From NCBI RefSeq assembly GCF_001308875.1, contig NZ_KQ465140.1, forward strand, positions 1-41,311: a stretch of DNA of 41,311 nt, read 5' to 3'. This document shows, piece after piece, positions 7,569 to 15,933 of the stretch (position 1 is its first letter; each line of letters begins with the position of its first letter). The position numbers were made by a program, and so were the translations under genes. The stretch is from Lysinibacillus sp. ZYM-1 (GTDB lineage Bacteria; Bacillota; Bacilli; Bacillales_A; Planococcaceae). The notes under the pieces were generated by a model. That model was not told the origin of the DNA and did not search any database. It was given only the letters and a program-made list of their open reading frames with translations.

Positions 7569-8261
7569 ATGACGAAACTAACAGTTCTTGTAACAGATGA
7601 TGATCAAGATATTCGTGATGGTATTGAAATCTATTTAAAAAATGAAGGCTATAATGTCATTAAAGCAGCAGACGGCTTAGATGCATTAGAAAAGCTAGAA
7701 AATAATGAGGTACATTTAATCATTTTAGATATTATGATGCCAAATATGGATGGTATTACAGCGACATTTAAAATTAGAGCAGAGCGCAATATACCTATTA
7801 TTATGCTAAGTGCAAAGGCTGAGGATGGCGATAAAATTCATGGATTATCAGTAGGAGCAGATGATTATGTGACAAAGCCGTTCCATCCATTAGAGCTATT
7901 GGCACGAGTAAAATCTCAGCTAAGACGCTATGTGCAACTAGGGACGTATAGTGAAGGTGCGACAAAAGTAGAAATTGACGGACTTGTTCTTGATGAAGAT
8001 GCAAAAGAGGTCATATTAGAAGGAGAACCGGTTCGACTAACACCAATAGAATATAAAATTACGGAATTATTAATGAAAAATGTAGGGCGTGTTTTTTCGA
8101 TTCGTGAAATTTATGAACGAGTTTGGAATGAGGAAGCCTACAATGCTGAAAATATTGTAGCAGTTCACATTCGCAAGATTCGAGAAAAAATTGAAGCTGA
8201 TCCGAAAAATCCACGTTATCTAAAGGTGGTATGGGGCGTTGGCTATAAAATGGAAAAATAA
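7569..8261 (+). CDS. OmpR/VanR-type response regulator
   Basis: A 230-residue two-component response regulator. The receiver domain (residues 1-120) has the acidic cluster D10-D12, the phospho-acceptor D54 in LIILDIMMPNMDG, the switch Ser81 and K103 in VTKPF. The C-terminal winged helix (about 130-228) is OmpR/PhoB-like, with RLTPIEYKITELLMKN and VAVHIRKIREKIE as the DNA-recognition part and GVGYKMEK at the end. A TTG at 7530 would add 13 residues, but GCGAGGTG lies just before the ATG at 7569. It is the first gene of an operon with a 39-codon ORF and the histidine kinase. It would activate or repress target promoters after phosphorylation. The stimulus is unknown. Confidence 0.93.
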   Translation: MTKLTVLVTDDDQDIRDGIEIYLKNEGYNVIKAADGLDALEKLENNEVHLIILDIMMPNMDGITATFKIRAERNIPIIMLSAKAEDGDKIHGLSVGADDYVTKPFHPLELLARVKSQLRRYVQLGTYSEGATKVEIDGLVLDEDAKEVILEGEPVRLTPIEYKITELLMKNVGRVFSIREIYERVWNEEAYNAENIVAVHIRKIREKIEADPKNPRYLKVVWGVGYKMEK

Positions 8262-8274
8262 AATAGAGAAGTAT

Positions 8275-8394
8275 ATGACGATTGCAGGATTCATAGCAGG
8301 TGTTGTTGGGCTCATCTATTTTGGCGTTTATGCTTATCAAATCGTCGATTCTCGCTCCTCAGAGGTTTTACAGTTACTAGAGAGAATTTTTTAG
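8275..8394 (+). CDS. 39-aa membrane micro-ORF between response regulator and kinase
   Basis: ATG at 8275 opens a 39-codon frame ending in TAG at 8392. It reads MTIAGFIAGVVGLIYFGVYA, one clear transmembrane helix, followed by a charged tail YQIVDSRSSEVLQLLERIF. The same frame is open upstream into the regulator gene back to a TTG at 8239, giving a basic N-terminus with IKWKNKIEKY. The stop lies against the AGAGGAG that precedes the kinase, suggesting translational coupling. The N-terminus resembles that of the downstream kinase (IKKWK, one helix, then a YQY/YQI segment). It may therefore be either a small membrane partner of the kinase or the relic of a truncated kinase. No strong ribosome binding site precedes 8275. 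Confidence 0.4.
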   Translation: MTIAGFIAGVVGLIYFGVYAYQIVDSRSSEVLQLLERIF

Positions 8395-8409
8395 AGGAGT
8401 GTTAGAGGT

Positions 8410-10614
8410 ATGATAAAAAAATGGAAATCTTTGCTGGTGTTATTAAGTCTCATTTGGACAATTTTCGGTATCTTTACATTTTGGCATGTGGGTTATCAGT
8501 ATATTGGAAAATCCTATTTCCAATCAGAGAATTTCCAGCATGAAATCGATAATTTCACTGCAGAACTAGGGCCGTTAGTGATAAATCTACCAAATGCTGA
8601 AGATTTGAAAGGGAAAATAGAGATTACGCAATCAGATATAGAGGAACATCGTAATTACTATGGTACATTAGGGCAGCAAATCGATAATATTAAACAACAA
8701 TACGAGCAGCGAATTCAGGAAGCAGCAGATGCTAATGCGGCGGAATTAAAAACAAAGTTAGAGACTGAACGTGATAATAAGATTAAAGATATTACGGCAA
8801 ACTTTGAAAATGATGAACATGTACGAAAGAAGATTCGTGCTGGAGAAGAAGCGCTTATCGATAAATATATCAAGTCAGCACAAGCGGAAGCTAAAAGTTT
8901 TAAAAAGTCTTATGATTACTGGTCTTATGAGTTGACGAATATTGAAACAGGTGAAACGTACCGTGCAGGTAATGTTTCGGAAAGTAGTGCCTATAAAATA
9001 AAGTATTCGGAGCGAAACCCATTATATATAGGAAATATTAGTAATAATTTAAGGGATATTTTTTACCGTACAGAAACATATGTGAATGTAGATAATTTAT
9101 ATGAAACAGCGGAATATACGGGTGTCTTAACCATCTCAAAAAAAGCAGTTAAATCATTAGGTGTTATGCAAGATTATAATCGTTTTCATCGTAATCAATA
9201 TACCTTTTTCTTTGTGTGGTTCATTAGTATAGTAACGGCGGTCTTTGCGTGGAGAGGCCGTAAGGATGTACTACAAACTGTTAAGGGTATGAAGGAAAAA
9301 GAGATTTTAACTAAGGTGAAGTTCGATTTTCAGGCTATTTTAGTGTTGATCACAGGATTTATGTATCTGATTACTTCCCAAGTTGTTTTCGAATCTATCG
9401 AATACACTTCCGATTACAATTATCAATTTAATTATGTACGCTCTATACTAGATCTAGCATTTAAATTAGGTGTGTTATTTGTTATTGGTAGTGCTTTCTT
9501 TGTGCAATTAATATGGTTGTATACAAGAGTGGATACATTGAAAAAGCTAGAAGAAAATGTGAAATCAAGTTATTTATGGTCACTTGGGGATTCGATGACT
9601 GATTTATTTATCAATCGCTCAATTGCATTGCATTCACTGGTCATGTTAGCTGCAGCCTTTTTTGGGGGAGGTAGCCTTGTCGCTTCCATGTTAAGAGGAG
9701 GAGCATTTCCGGTTCTTGTTCTTGGTATGTGTATGTTCGTAGGATTCCCAGCCTTGGTTGTTTTCCTGTCGAGAATGGGTTATCTAAATCGTATTATGAA
9801 GGATACGAAAGATATGGCCAAAGGACGATTGAATCGTGATGTGAAGGTGAAAGGGAAGTCTCCACTTGCTCGTCATGCCGAAAATCTTAACCATTTACGA
9901 GAAGGTGTTCGGACGTCCATGCATGAGCAGGCGAAAAGTGAACGTTTAAAAACAGAGCTTATTACAAATGTGAGTCATGATTTACGAACTCCTTTAACTT
10001 CCATTATTACGTATACGGATCTTCTAAAAAAACCTAATCTTACGGATGAAGAACGTCAACAATATATTCATATTCTAGATAAAAAATCTGAACGTTTAAA
10101 AGTGCTGATTGAAGATCTCTTTGAAGTATCGAAAATGGCAAGTGGGAATATTGAGCTTCAACGAAGTCGTGTAGATTTGACGCAGCTTATCCAGCAAGCA
10201 GTAGGAGAACATAAGGAGGATTTATCACAGTCGCGTTTAGATTTACGTATGACTATGCCTCATGATCCTATTCATGCATATGTTGATGGTCAAAAATGGT
10301 GGAGACTCATTGATAATTTAATTGTTAATGTTTTGAAGTATGCGCTAGAGGGCACACGTGTATATGTGACGCTAAAACGTACAGCAGATGGTGATGCTGA
10401 ACTAACAGTGAAAAATGTAGCGAAGTATGAAATTAGCGAAGATGCTGAGGAGCTTTTCGAGCGTTTTAAACGTGCAGATGCTTCTCGCCATACAGAGGGA
10501 TCTGGACTTGGATTAGCCATAGCGCAATCCATTGTCGATTTGCATGGAGCTCGAATGACCATTGATGTAGATGGCGATTTATTTAAAGTGACGGTTCGAA
10601 TTTCAGCAGTATAA
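8410..10614 (+). CDS. Sensor histidine kinase, multi-pass, VanS-like subgroup
   Basis: A 734-residue membrane histidine kinase. A first helix (about 8-30) is followed by an external domain of about 230 residues with a charged coiled coil near 70-160, then five more helices between about 265 and 460. A HAMP-like linker precedes the DHp helix with the phospho-accepting His523 in NVSHDLRTPLTSI. The catalytic domain has the N box NLIVNVLKYA, the F box ERFKRADASRHTEGS and the G2 box GSGLGLAIA. The usual G1 box DxGxG is absent: the corresponding stretch reads VKNVAKYEI, as I recall for this Firmicutes subgroup. It pairs with the regulator upstream. The start is ATG after TTAGAGGT. Ligand unknown. 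Confidence 0.9.
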   Translation: MIKKWKSLLVLLSLIWTIFGIFTFWHVGYQYIGKSYFQSENFQHEIDNFTAELGPLVINLPNAEDLKGKIEITQSDIEEHRNYYGTLGQQIDNIKQQYEQRIQEAADANAAELKTKLETERDNKIKDITANFENDEHVRKKIRAGEEALIDKYIKSAQAEAKSFKKSYDYWSYELTNIETGETYRAGNVSESSAYKIKYSERNPLYIGNISNNLRDIFYRTETYVNVDNLYETAEYTGVLTISKKAVKSLGVMQDYNRFHRNQYTFFFVWFISIVTAVFAWRGRKDVLQTVKGMKEKEILTKVKFDFQAILVLITGFMYLITSQVVFESIEYTSDYNYQFNYVRSILDLAFKLGVLFVIGSAFFVQLIWLYTRVDTLKKLEENVKSSYLWSLGDSMTDLFINRSIALHSLVMLAAAFFGGGSLVASMLRGGAFPVLVLGMCMFVGFPALVVFLSRMGYLNRIMKDTKDMAKGRLNRDVKVKGKSPLARHAENLNHLREGVRTSMHEQAKSERLKTELITNVSHDLRTPLTSIITYTDLLKKPNLTDEERQQYIHILDKKSERLKVLIEDLFEVSKMASGNIELQRSRVDLTQLIQQAVGEHKEDLSQSRLDLRMTMPHDPIHAYVDGQKWWRLIDNLIVNVLKYALEGTRVYVTLKRTADGDAELTVKNVAKYEISEDAEELFERFKRADASRHTEGSGLGLAIAQSIVDLHGARMTIDVDGDLFKVTVRISAV

Positions 10615-10621
10615 AGGAGAA

Positions 10622-10655
10622 AAGATGGTGGCAGAGAATTGCCCCCATCTTCTTT
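10622..10655. terminator. Bidirectional terminator
   Basis: AAGATGG-T-GGCA (10622-10633) pairs with TGCC-C-CCATCTT (10640-10651), one mismatch, with a 6-nt loop. TTCTTTTG follows on the plus strand. It separates the kinase from the convergent acyl-CoA dehydrogenase gene. Confidence 0.75.
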
Positions 10656-10658
10656 TGT

Positions 10659-11807
10659 TTACAAGCCTAAGTTTTTAGCGATAATTACTTTCATGACTTC
10701 ATTGGTGCCTGCATAGATGGACATAACAGGAATATCTCTGTACCTACGTGCAATCTTATATTCTTCCATATAACCATAGCCACCATGCAACTGCATGCAT
10801 TGTGTAGCAAGCTCACGGGCATTTTCCGTTATCCAATATTTTGCCATGGATACTTTGGTCACAACATCTTTTCCTGCTATATGTTCTTCAATCAAGGACT
10901 CTAATAAGGATTTTCCAAGTTCTATTGTAGTGGCCATTTCAGCTATTTTAAATTGTGTGTTTTGAAAGTCCCCAATTGATTTGCCAAATGCTTGGCGTGA
11001 TTTTACATAGTCTAGCGTTAAGGTAAGCATATCCTCAGCTGCTGTCTGTGCAGCAATAGCTACAGCTAATCGCTCTTGTTGAAGTTTTTCCATCATATAA
11101 ACAAAGCCCTTGCCCTCTTCACCAAGTATGTTTTGTGCTGGTACTCGGCAATCTTCAAAAAAGAGTTCGGCTGTATCTTGAGCATGCATGCCCACTTTTT
11201 CAAGCTTCCGCCCTTTAGTAAAGCCTGGTGTACCATCTTCAATGACAAGTAGACTGATGCCATGATGTTTTTTCTCAGCAAGTGGATTTGTTTTCACTGC
11301 GACAACCGCTAAATTGGTATGAATCCCATTGGTAATAAAGGTCTTTTGTCCATTAACAATATAATGGTCACCATCACGAATAGCTGTTGTTTGAATATTT
11401 GCTAAGTCTGAACCTGTACCCGGCTCAGTCATGGCAATTGCTGTGATATAGTCACCTGAAATACATTTTGGCAGCCACCGAGATTTTTGTTCTTGTGTAC
11501 CATAAGACTCAATATAAGGTACGACAATATCGTTATGCAGGCCAATCCCGATAAGACTTGAACCTATACGTTCCAGCTCTTCTTGAATAATAACACCAAA
11601 ACTAAAATCAAGTTCTAGTCCACCATATTGCTCTTCTACTTGTGGACAAAGATAGCCCATATCACCAAGCTTCCGCCAAAATGTAAGTGGGATTAGATGA
11701 TCTTTTTCCCATTGTGTATAATGTGGCTCAGCTTCTTCTGCTAAAAACTTACGAAAGGTTTTACGAAATAACTCATGCTCTGTTGTTTCAAATTTATAAC
11801 GTGTCAT
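10659..11807 (-). CDS. Acyl-CoA dehydrogenase (LCAD/isovaleryl-type active site)
   Basis: A 382-residue FAD-dependent acyl-CoA dehydrogenase forming trans-2-enoyl-CoA in beta-oxidation or branched-chain catabolism. The family blocks include AMTEPGTGSD, GQKTFITNG and LHGGYGYMEEY. The C-terminal position that carries the catalytic Glu in medium-chain enzymes (YEGT) is Ala here (IYAGTNEVMK). The alternative base on helix G, used by long-chain and isovaleryl-CoA dehydrogenases, is present as Glu in LQQERLAVA. That combination places it in the LCAD/IVD catalytic class. A GTG four codons upstream overlaps the ribosome binding site AAAGGGGTG, so the ATG at 11807 is preferred. It is transcribed alone. 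The substrate chain length is not certain. Confidence 0.88.
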   Translation of the reverse strand: MTRYKFETTEHELFRKTFRKFLAEEAEPHYTQWEKDHLIPLTFWRKLGDMGYLCPQVEEQYGGLELDFSFGVIIQEELERIGSSLIGIGLHNDIVVPYIESYGTQEQKSRWLPKCISGDYITAIAMTEPGTGSDLANIQTTAIRDGDHYIVNGQKTFITNGIHTNLAVVAVKTNPLAEKKHHGISLLVIEDGTPGFTKGRKLEKVGMHAQDTAELFFEDCRVPAQNILGEEGKGFVYMMEKLQQERLAVAIAAQTAAEDMLTLTLDYVKSRQAFGKSIGDFQNTQFKIAEMATTIELGKSLLESLIEEHIAGKDVVTKVSMAKYWITENARELATQCMQLHGGYGYMEEYKIARRYRDIPVMSIYAGTNEVMKVIIAKNLGL

Positions 11808-12114
11808 TTGAATTAGCACCCCTTTTTGCTCGTAAATGCGTAAATTTTCTCTATCGTATATTATGTTACTGGAAGATTTGTGAAAATAAAAGTGGCTTTT
11901 AGTGCATAAATGACGAAAATGTCATTTACGTACAGTGAAATGTCATGTAAAACAAGAGAAAGATAGAAAAATATAAGCTATGCTTTAAATTGCAATCGTT
12001 AAAGTAGTTAGTTCCTATTTTCTTTAGAAGATTATTCAAGTAGTTCATGCAATATGAATGTTAACTATAAATGATATAATCAACTAAATATATAGGAAAG
12101 TAGAGGACAAAGAT
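11808..12114. other. Divergent intergenic region with operator-like palindrome
   Basis: No gene is seen. It holds the start regions of two divergent genes. The perfect inverted repeat TAAATGAC-N6-GTCATTTA lies at 11907-11928, with a third partial half-site ATGTCAT about 20 bp on. A TATAAT at 12075-12080 could be the -10 of the metallophosphoesterase gene, although its -35 is weak. Confidence 0.55.
11907..11928. promoter_or_regulatory. Operator-like inverted repeat upstream of acyl-CoA dehydrogenase
   Basis: Two perfect 8-bp arms, TAAATGAC (11907-11914) and GTCATTTA (11921-11928), are separated by 6 bp, about 100 bp upstream of the dehydrogenase start. Symmetry and size suit a TetR- or GntR-type fatty-acid or branched-chain regulator such as FadR, whose known Bacillus site TGAATGAnTAnTCATTCA is similar in type but not identical. 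The regulator is unidentified. Confidence 0.4.
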
Positions 12115-13194
12115 ATGCCAAAAGTAATCAGTGGTATACTTTTAATTAGTATTTATAGTGCGTTGACTTTCTATTTAGGGTGGGGGGTAAAGCAGTGGCT
12201 AGGGGCTATGGGATGGTTCCGTTATCCAGTCCTATTTTGGTTAATACTGTATCTTGTTGCTTTCAGTATTATTATCGGAAGATTACATGAGTCATTACGA
12301 TTCTTTTCAATTATCAGTAACTACTGGATGTTTATTTTTGAATATGGCTTATTGCTATGTTTAGCAGCACAATTGATTTTTTGGCTAACACCCTTTAAAA
12401 ATGTACAAATAATTGGTAGTATAGCGGTTGCTGCACTATTTATGTTAAGTATCATTGGTTCTTATTTAGCTTATTCTCCAGTTGTACGTCATTTAGAAAT
12501 AACAGTCGATAAAAAGGATAGTGAACTAAAGTCATTGAGAGCTGTTGTGGCATCTGATTTTCATTTAGGTGTTTTATCGCATAAAAGGCATTTGCAACGT
12601 TTTGTTAACTTGTCTAATGAAGCACAGCCAGATATTGTGTTGTTAGCTGGAGATATTGTAGACGATGATCCAAAATGGTTTGTTCAAGAGGGAATGGCTG
12701 ATGTCATGAAACAATTAACATCTACATATGGTACTTATGGTATATTGGGTAATCATGAATATTACGGTAAAAAAATACCTGAGTTTATAGAAGAAATGAA
12801 AAATGCCAATGTAAAAATACTACTAGATGAAACAATTCGTATAGATGAGGCGTTTATATTAACAGGGCAAGAGGACAGGACGAATAAAGATAGAAAGTCA
12901 CTAGAAGAATTAAAGTCTTCCGAGAGCTTACCATGGCTTGTGATGAATCATACTCCTGACGATTTGTTAACACCTTCGAAACTGGGGGTTGATTTACATA
13001 TGTCAGGTCATACGCATAAAGGTCAACTTTGGCCGAATCAATATATTACAGCTCGAGTGTTTGAACTGGATTATGGTTATAAGTTGAAAGAGCAAATGCA
13101 TACACTTGTTTCATCAGGCTATGGCTTCTGGGGTCCGCCTATGAGAATCGGTAGTAGGTCAGAGCTTTGGGTAGTGGACATGAAATTCCGTTAA
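12115..13194 (+). CDS. Membrane-anchored metallophosphoesterase (YkoQ-like)
   Basis: A 359-residue protein with four hydrophobic helices in residues 1-120, followed by a calcineurin-like metallophosphoesterase domain. The metal-ligand motifs appear in order: ASDFHLG near 145, LAGDIVDDD near 177, GNHEYYG near 213, MNHTPDD near 278 and SGHTHKGQLWP near 298. This di-metal set is complete, so the enzyme should be active on a phosphoester, perhaps a lipid-linked one given the membrane anchor. The closest known type is B. subtilis YkoQ/YkuE. The start is ATG after TAGAGGAC. The next gene downstream is uppP, about 100 bp away, with no terminator between, so the two may be co-transcribed. Confidence 0.85.
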   Translation: MPKVISGILLISIYSALTFYLGWGVKQWLGAMGWFRYPVLFWLILYLVAFSIIIGRLHESLRFFSIISNYWMFIFEYGLLLCLAAQLIFWLTPFKNVQIIGSIAVAALFMLSIIGSYLAYSPVVRHLEITVDKKDSELKSLRAVVASDFHLGVLSHKRHLQRFVNLSNEAQPDIVLLAGDIVDDDPKWFVQEGMADVMKQLTSTYGTYGILGNHEYYGKKIPEFIEEMKNANVKILLDETIRIDEAFILTGQEDRTNKDRKSLEELKSSESLPWLVMNHTPDDLLTPSKLGVDLHMSGHTHKGQLWPNQYITARVFELDYGYKLKEQMHTLVSSGYGFWGPPMRIGSRSELWVVDMKFR

Positions 13195-13297
13195 CGGTTA
13201 TAGCCGTGAATGACTATTTGGTGAAATAGCAGTAGTATATGAAAATGGAGTAATTTATAATAAGTGAGTATTTGATTAATAAAGGTAAGGTGACAAA

Positions 13298-14131
13298 GTG
13301 GAAATTATAGAGTTATTAAAAGCATTGATTTTGGGCTTTGTTGAAGGTATGACGGAATTCGCACCGGTTTCTTCAACAGGTCATATGATTATTGTTGACG
13401 ATATGTGGTTAAAGACAGAGGAGTTTTTAGGGAAATATCCTGCGAACACATTTAAAATTGTAGTACAACTTGGCTCCATTTTAGCCGTTATCGTTGTGAT
13501 GTGGAAACGTATGTTAAGCTTAGTAGGCTTATACAATATTGAGGGTCAATCTCAGTCTATAAATAGACGGTTTAACTTATTGCATGTTATTGTCGGGATG
13601 CTACCAGCGGTTGTCTTAGGTTTTGCATTCAAGGATTTTATTGACGATCACCTTTTTAAAGTAGAGCATGTTATTTATGCGCTAGTAGCAGGAGCAATCT
13701 TGATGATTGTAGCGGATAAATTTGCGCCGAGAAAACCAAAGGTAGATTCTTTAGATAAGATTTCTTATGGTTTGGCCTTTAAAGTAGGGCTAGTTCAATG
13801 TCTATCTTTATGGCCAGGTTTTTCACGTTCAGGTGCGACCATTTCTGGTGGGGTATTATTTGGTATGAGCCACCGTGTTGCAGCTGATTTTACATTCATT
13901 ATGGCAGTACCTATTATGGCAGGGGCTAGTCTAGTATCCGTTTTAAAAAACTGGGATACTTTGTCCATGGACTATTTCGGATTTTATGCTGTCGGATTTA
14001 TTAGTTCATTTATATTTGCATTACTTTCAATCAAGTTTTTCTTAGCGCTTATTTCAAAAGTGAAACTAATGCCTTTCGCTATTTATCGTTTAGTTTTAGC
14101 AGCAGTTCTTTGCGTGATTATTTTTATGTAA
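13298..14131 (+). CDS. uppP: Undecaprenyl-diphosphatase UppP (BacA)
   Basis: A 277-residue polytopic membrane enzyme that dephosphorylates undecaprenyl pyrophosphate, recycling the lipid carrier for peptidoglycan and teichoic acid synthesis. Excess copies confer bacitracin tolerance. The N-terminal motif is intact: E16 and E20 in FVEGMTEFAPVSSTGH, with S26 and H29. The second motif WPGFSRSGATISGG near residue 172 includes the catalytic Arg. Length equals the family norm (265-280). The start is GTG at 13298 after AAAGGTAAGGTG at suitable spacing. A terminator follows at once. Confidence 0.95.
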   Translation: MEIIELLKALILGFVEGMTEFAPVSSTGHMIIVDDMWLKTEEFLGKYPANTFKIVVQLGSILAVIVVMWKRMLSLVGLYNIEGQSQSINRRFNLLHVIVGMLPAVVLGFAFKDFIDDHLFKVEHVIYALVAGAILMIVADKFAPRKPKVDSLDKISYGLAFKVGLVQCLSLWPGFSRSGATISGGVLFGMSHRVAADFTFIMAVPIMAGASLVSVLKNWDTLSMDYFGFYAVGFISSFIFALLSIKFFLALISKVKLMPFAIYRLVLAAVLCVIIFM

Positions 14132-14134
14132 ACA

Positions 14135-14174
14135 AAAAGTCACTCTTCTTTCACAAGAAGCAGTGGCTTTTTTG
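14135..14174 (+). terminator. Intrinsic terminator after uppP
   Basis: AAAAGTCACT-C-TTCTT pairs with AAGAA-GC-AGTGGCTTTT around a TCAC loop and is followed by TTTTTT. Confidence 0.88.
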
Positions 14175-14422
14175 CATTAAATTTATTGATTTATCAGTCC
14201 ATCTTTCAAATAAAATGAATAAAAATAGGTATAAAGTATCTGTTTTGGTATAAAAGGATTGCATAACATAATAAAAACAAACAATATTTACCCATATATT
14301 GTTCAAATGATAGGTTTAAGATTATAATTGATACATAAAATATCTATTTATTTGTTGTTTTTTAATGACAAATAGGAAAATAGGATTAGTTCGGTATATG
14401 ATTATAATATGAGGTGGAGAAA

Positions 14423-15715
14423 ATGTTTCAAATTGTAAATAGATCTAAGAAAAATACAATTGAAATGAGTAATGAAACAAATGTAGGCATTTTTATTGAA
14501 GATCCAGATCGTTTATTGCAGTTGAATCTTGTGGAATTAAGTGTACATGATCTTCAACTAATTAAAAGTTTAAAACCATATGTAGAAAGAAACGTTGTGG
14601 AAGTTGTAGCGGCATTTTATCATGCTATTGAAAGTGTACCAGCATTACGAGAGGTTATTCAAAGGCATAGTTCCAGTGAGCGCCTACGTCAAACATTACG
14701 CCATCATATTATTGAAATGTTTGAGGGGCGAATAGATGAAGCTTTCCTTGAAAAGCGAAGACGTGTGGCAAAAATGCATGTGAAGATTAACTTATATCCG
14801 AAGTGGTATTTAGCAGCCTTTCAAATTCTAGAGAAATCTCTACGTAAGATAATTTTCGAACTTCGATTATCTAAAGGCGAGGAAGAAAAATTTTGTGATG
14901 CCATCAGTAAAATATGTAATTTCGAACAGCAAATTGTTTTAGAAGAATACGATAACTATGCAAATACATTAATTGAGGAACAACGCAATAGCGTTCGCGA
15001 ACATGTAAAGGATGTTATAGGCGGAATTTCTACTCACTTGGAGGTTCAATCACAAAATACATCTGACACAGTAACGGAACTTGTTTATAGTGCCCAGAAG
15101 GTGAACGATTCGCTGATGAATAGTATTCATGAGGCAGAATCTATGCAAAAAGTATCAAGTGAAGGCTATGCAAAAATAGTTTCAATCAATGAACAAACAG
15201 GAAAAATTCATCATAAGACGTTTGAAATGGCAAATATGGTTGAGCAGCTAGACCAATCTTCTTCAAAAATTAATGTGGTTGTTGAAATGGTTAAAAGCAT
15301 TTCAGGTCAAACAAACTTACTAGCACTAAACTCGGCAATTGAAGCAGCCCGTGCCGGAGAGCATGGTAAAGGTTTTGCAGTCGTAGCGAATGAAGTACGA
15401 AAGCTTGCGGATCAGACGAAAAGTTCTGTTGAACAAATTGCTGATTTGATTCAGATGTCTAATGGGATTACAACACAGGTAGTTCAGGCTATTCAAGAAA
15501 TACAAGAACTCGTGAATAGTAGTATTGAACGTAATGCCGAGTCTTTAAAAGCTTTTGATGCAATATCTACCTCCGTGGAAGATTCAATTTCAAATTTCCA
15601 AAATGTAGGGAAGCAAATATCTGATTTAGCAAATATTATTGAAACTATTGGTGAATCCTCTGAAGAATTAGAGCGGGTTGCCAATCGTTTAAATACAACT
15701 ATCAGAGAATTTTAA
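14423..15715 (+). CDS. Globin-coupled methyl-accepting transducer (HemAT-like aerotaxis sensor)
   Basis: A 430-residue soluble chemoreceptor. Residues 1-180 are a globin-coupled sensor: LSVHDLQLIKSLKPYVERNV, then AKMHVKINLYPKWYLAAFQ, in which His119 corresponds to the haem-ligating proximal His of B. subtilis HemAT. Residues 200-430 form the chemotaxis signalling coiled coil with the highly conserved hairpin tip ISGQTNLLALNSAIEAARAG, then GFAVVANEVRKLAD. There is no transmembrane helix. Haem-bound oxygen would modulate CheA. The length equals HemAT-Bs (432). A GTG at 14414 lies in the ribosome binding site GAGGTGG, so the ATG at 14423 is the start. It forms a single-gene unit with its own terminator. 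Confidence 0.93.
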   Translation: MFQIVNRSKKNTIEMSNETNVGIFIEDPDRLLQLNLVELSVHDLQLIKSLKPYVERNVVEVVAAFYHAIESVPALREVIQRHSSSERLRQTLRHHIIEMFEGRIDEAFLEKRRRVAKMHVKINLYPKWYLAAFQILEKSLRKIIFELRLSKGEEEKFCDAISKICNFEQQIVLEEYDNYANTLIEEQRNSVREHVKDVIGGISTHLEVQSQNTSDTVTELVYSAQKVNDSLMNSIHEAESMQKVSSEGYAKIVSINEQTGKIHHKTFEMANMVEQLDQSSSKINVVVEMVKSISGQTNLLALNSAIEAARAGEHGKGFAVVANEVRKLADQTKSSVEQIADLIQMSNGITTQVVQAIQEIQELVNSSIERNAESLKAFDAISTSVEDSISNFQNVGKQISDLANIIETIGESSEELERVANRLNTTIREF

Positions 15716-15726
15716 ATGAGATATAG

Positions 15727-15758
15727 CTATGCATACAGGTTATGCATAGTTTTTTTTT
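15727..15758 (+). terminator. Intrinsic terminator after hemAT-like gene
   Basis: A perfect 9-bp stem CTATGCATA (15727-15735)/TATGCATAG (15741-15749) with loop CAGGT is followed by nine T. Confidence 0.95.
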
Positions 15759-15776
15759 CATTATGAAGGGGATAAA

Positions 15777-15842
15777 ATGATTAATTCCACGGATAAACCA
15801 AGTTATAAGGCTGATGAATTGGTCAATTACCAATTATTATAG
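15777..15842 (+). CDS. Possible 21-aa leader-like ORF
   Basis: ATG at 15777 follows GAAGGGGAT, a good ribosome binding site, and encodes MINSTDKPSYKADELVNYQL plus Leu before TAG. It lies between the hemAT terminator and the hydroxyacid dehydrogenase gene, with about 90 bp to the latter. There is no homologue I recognise. It could be a relic or chance. Confidence 0.2.
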   Translation: MINSTDKPSYKADELVNYQLL

Positions 15843-15933
15843 ATGAATGCAAACTAGAAACCTCTAGAAAATGCCTGTTTTAAGTGTTACGCTATAGGCG
15901 AATTAGGGAAATGAGTAGAGAGGTGTTTGGAAC

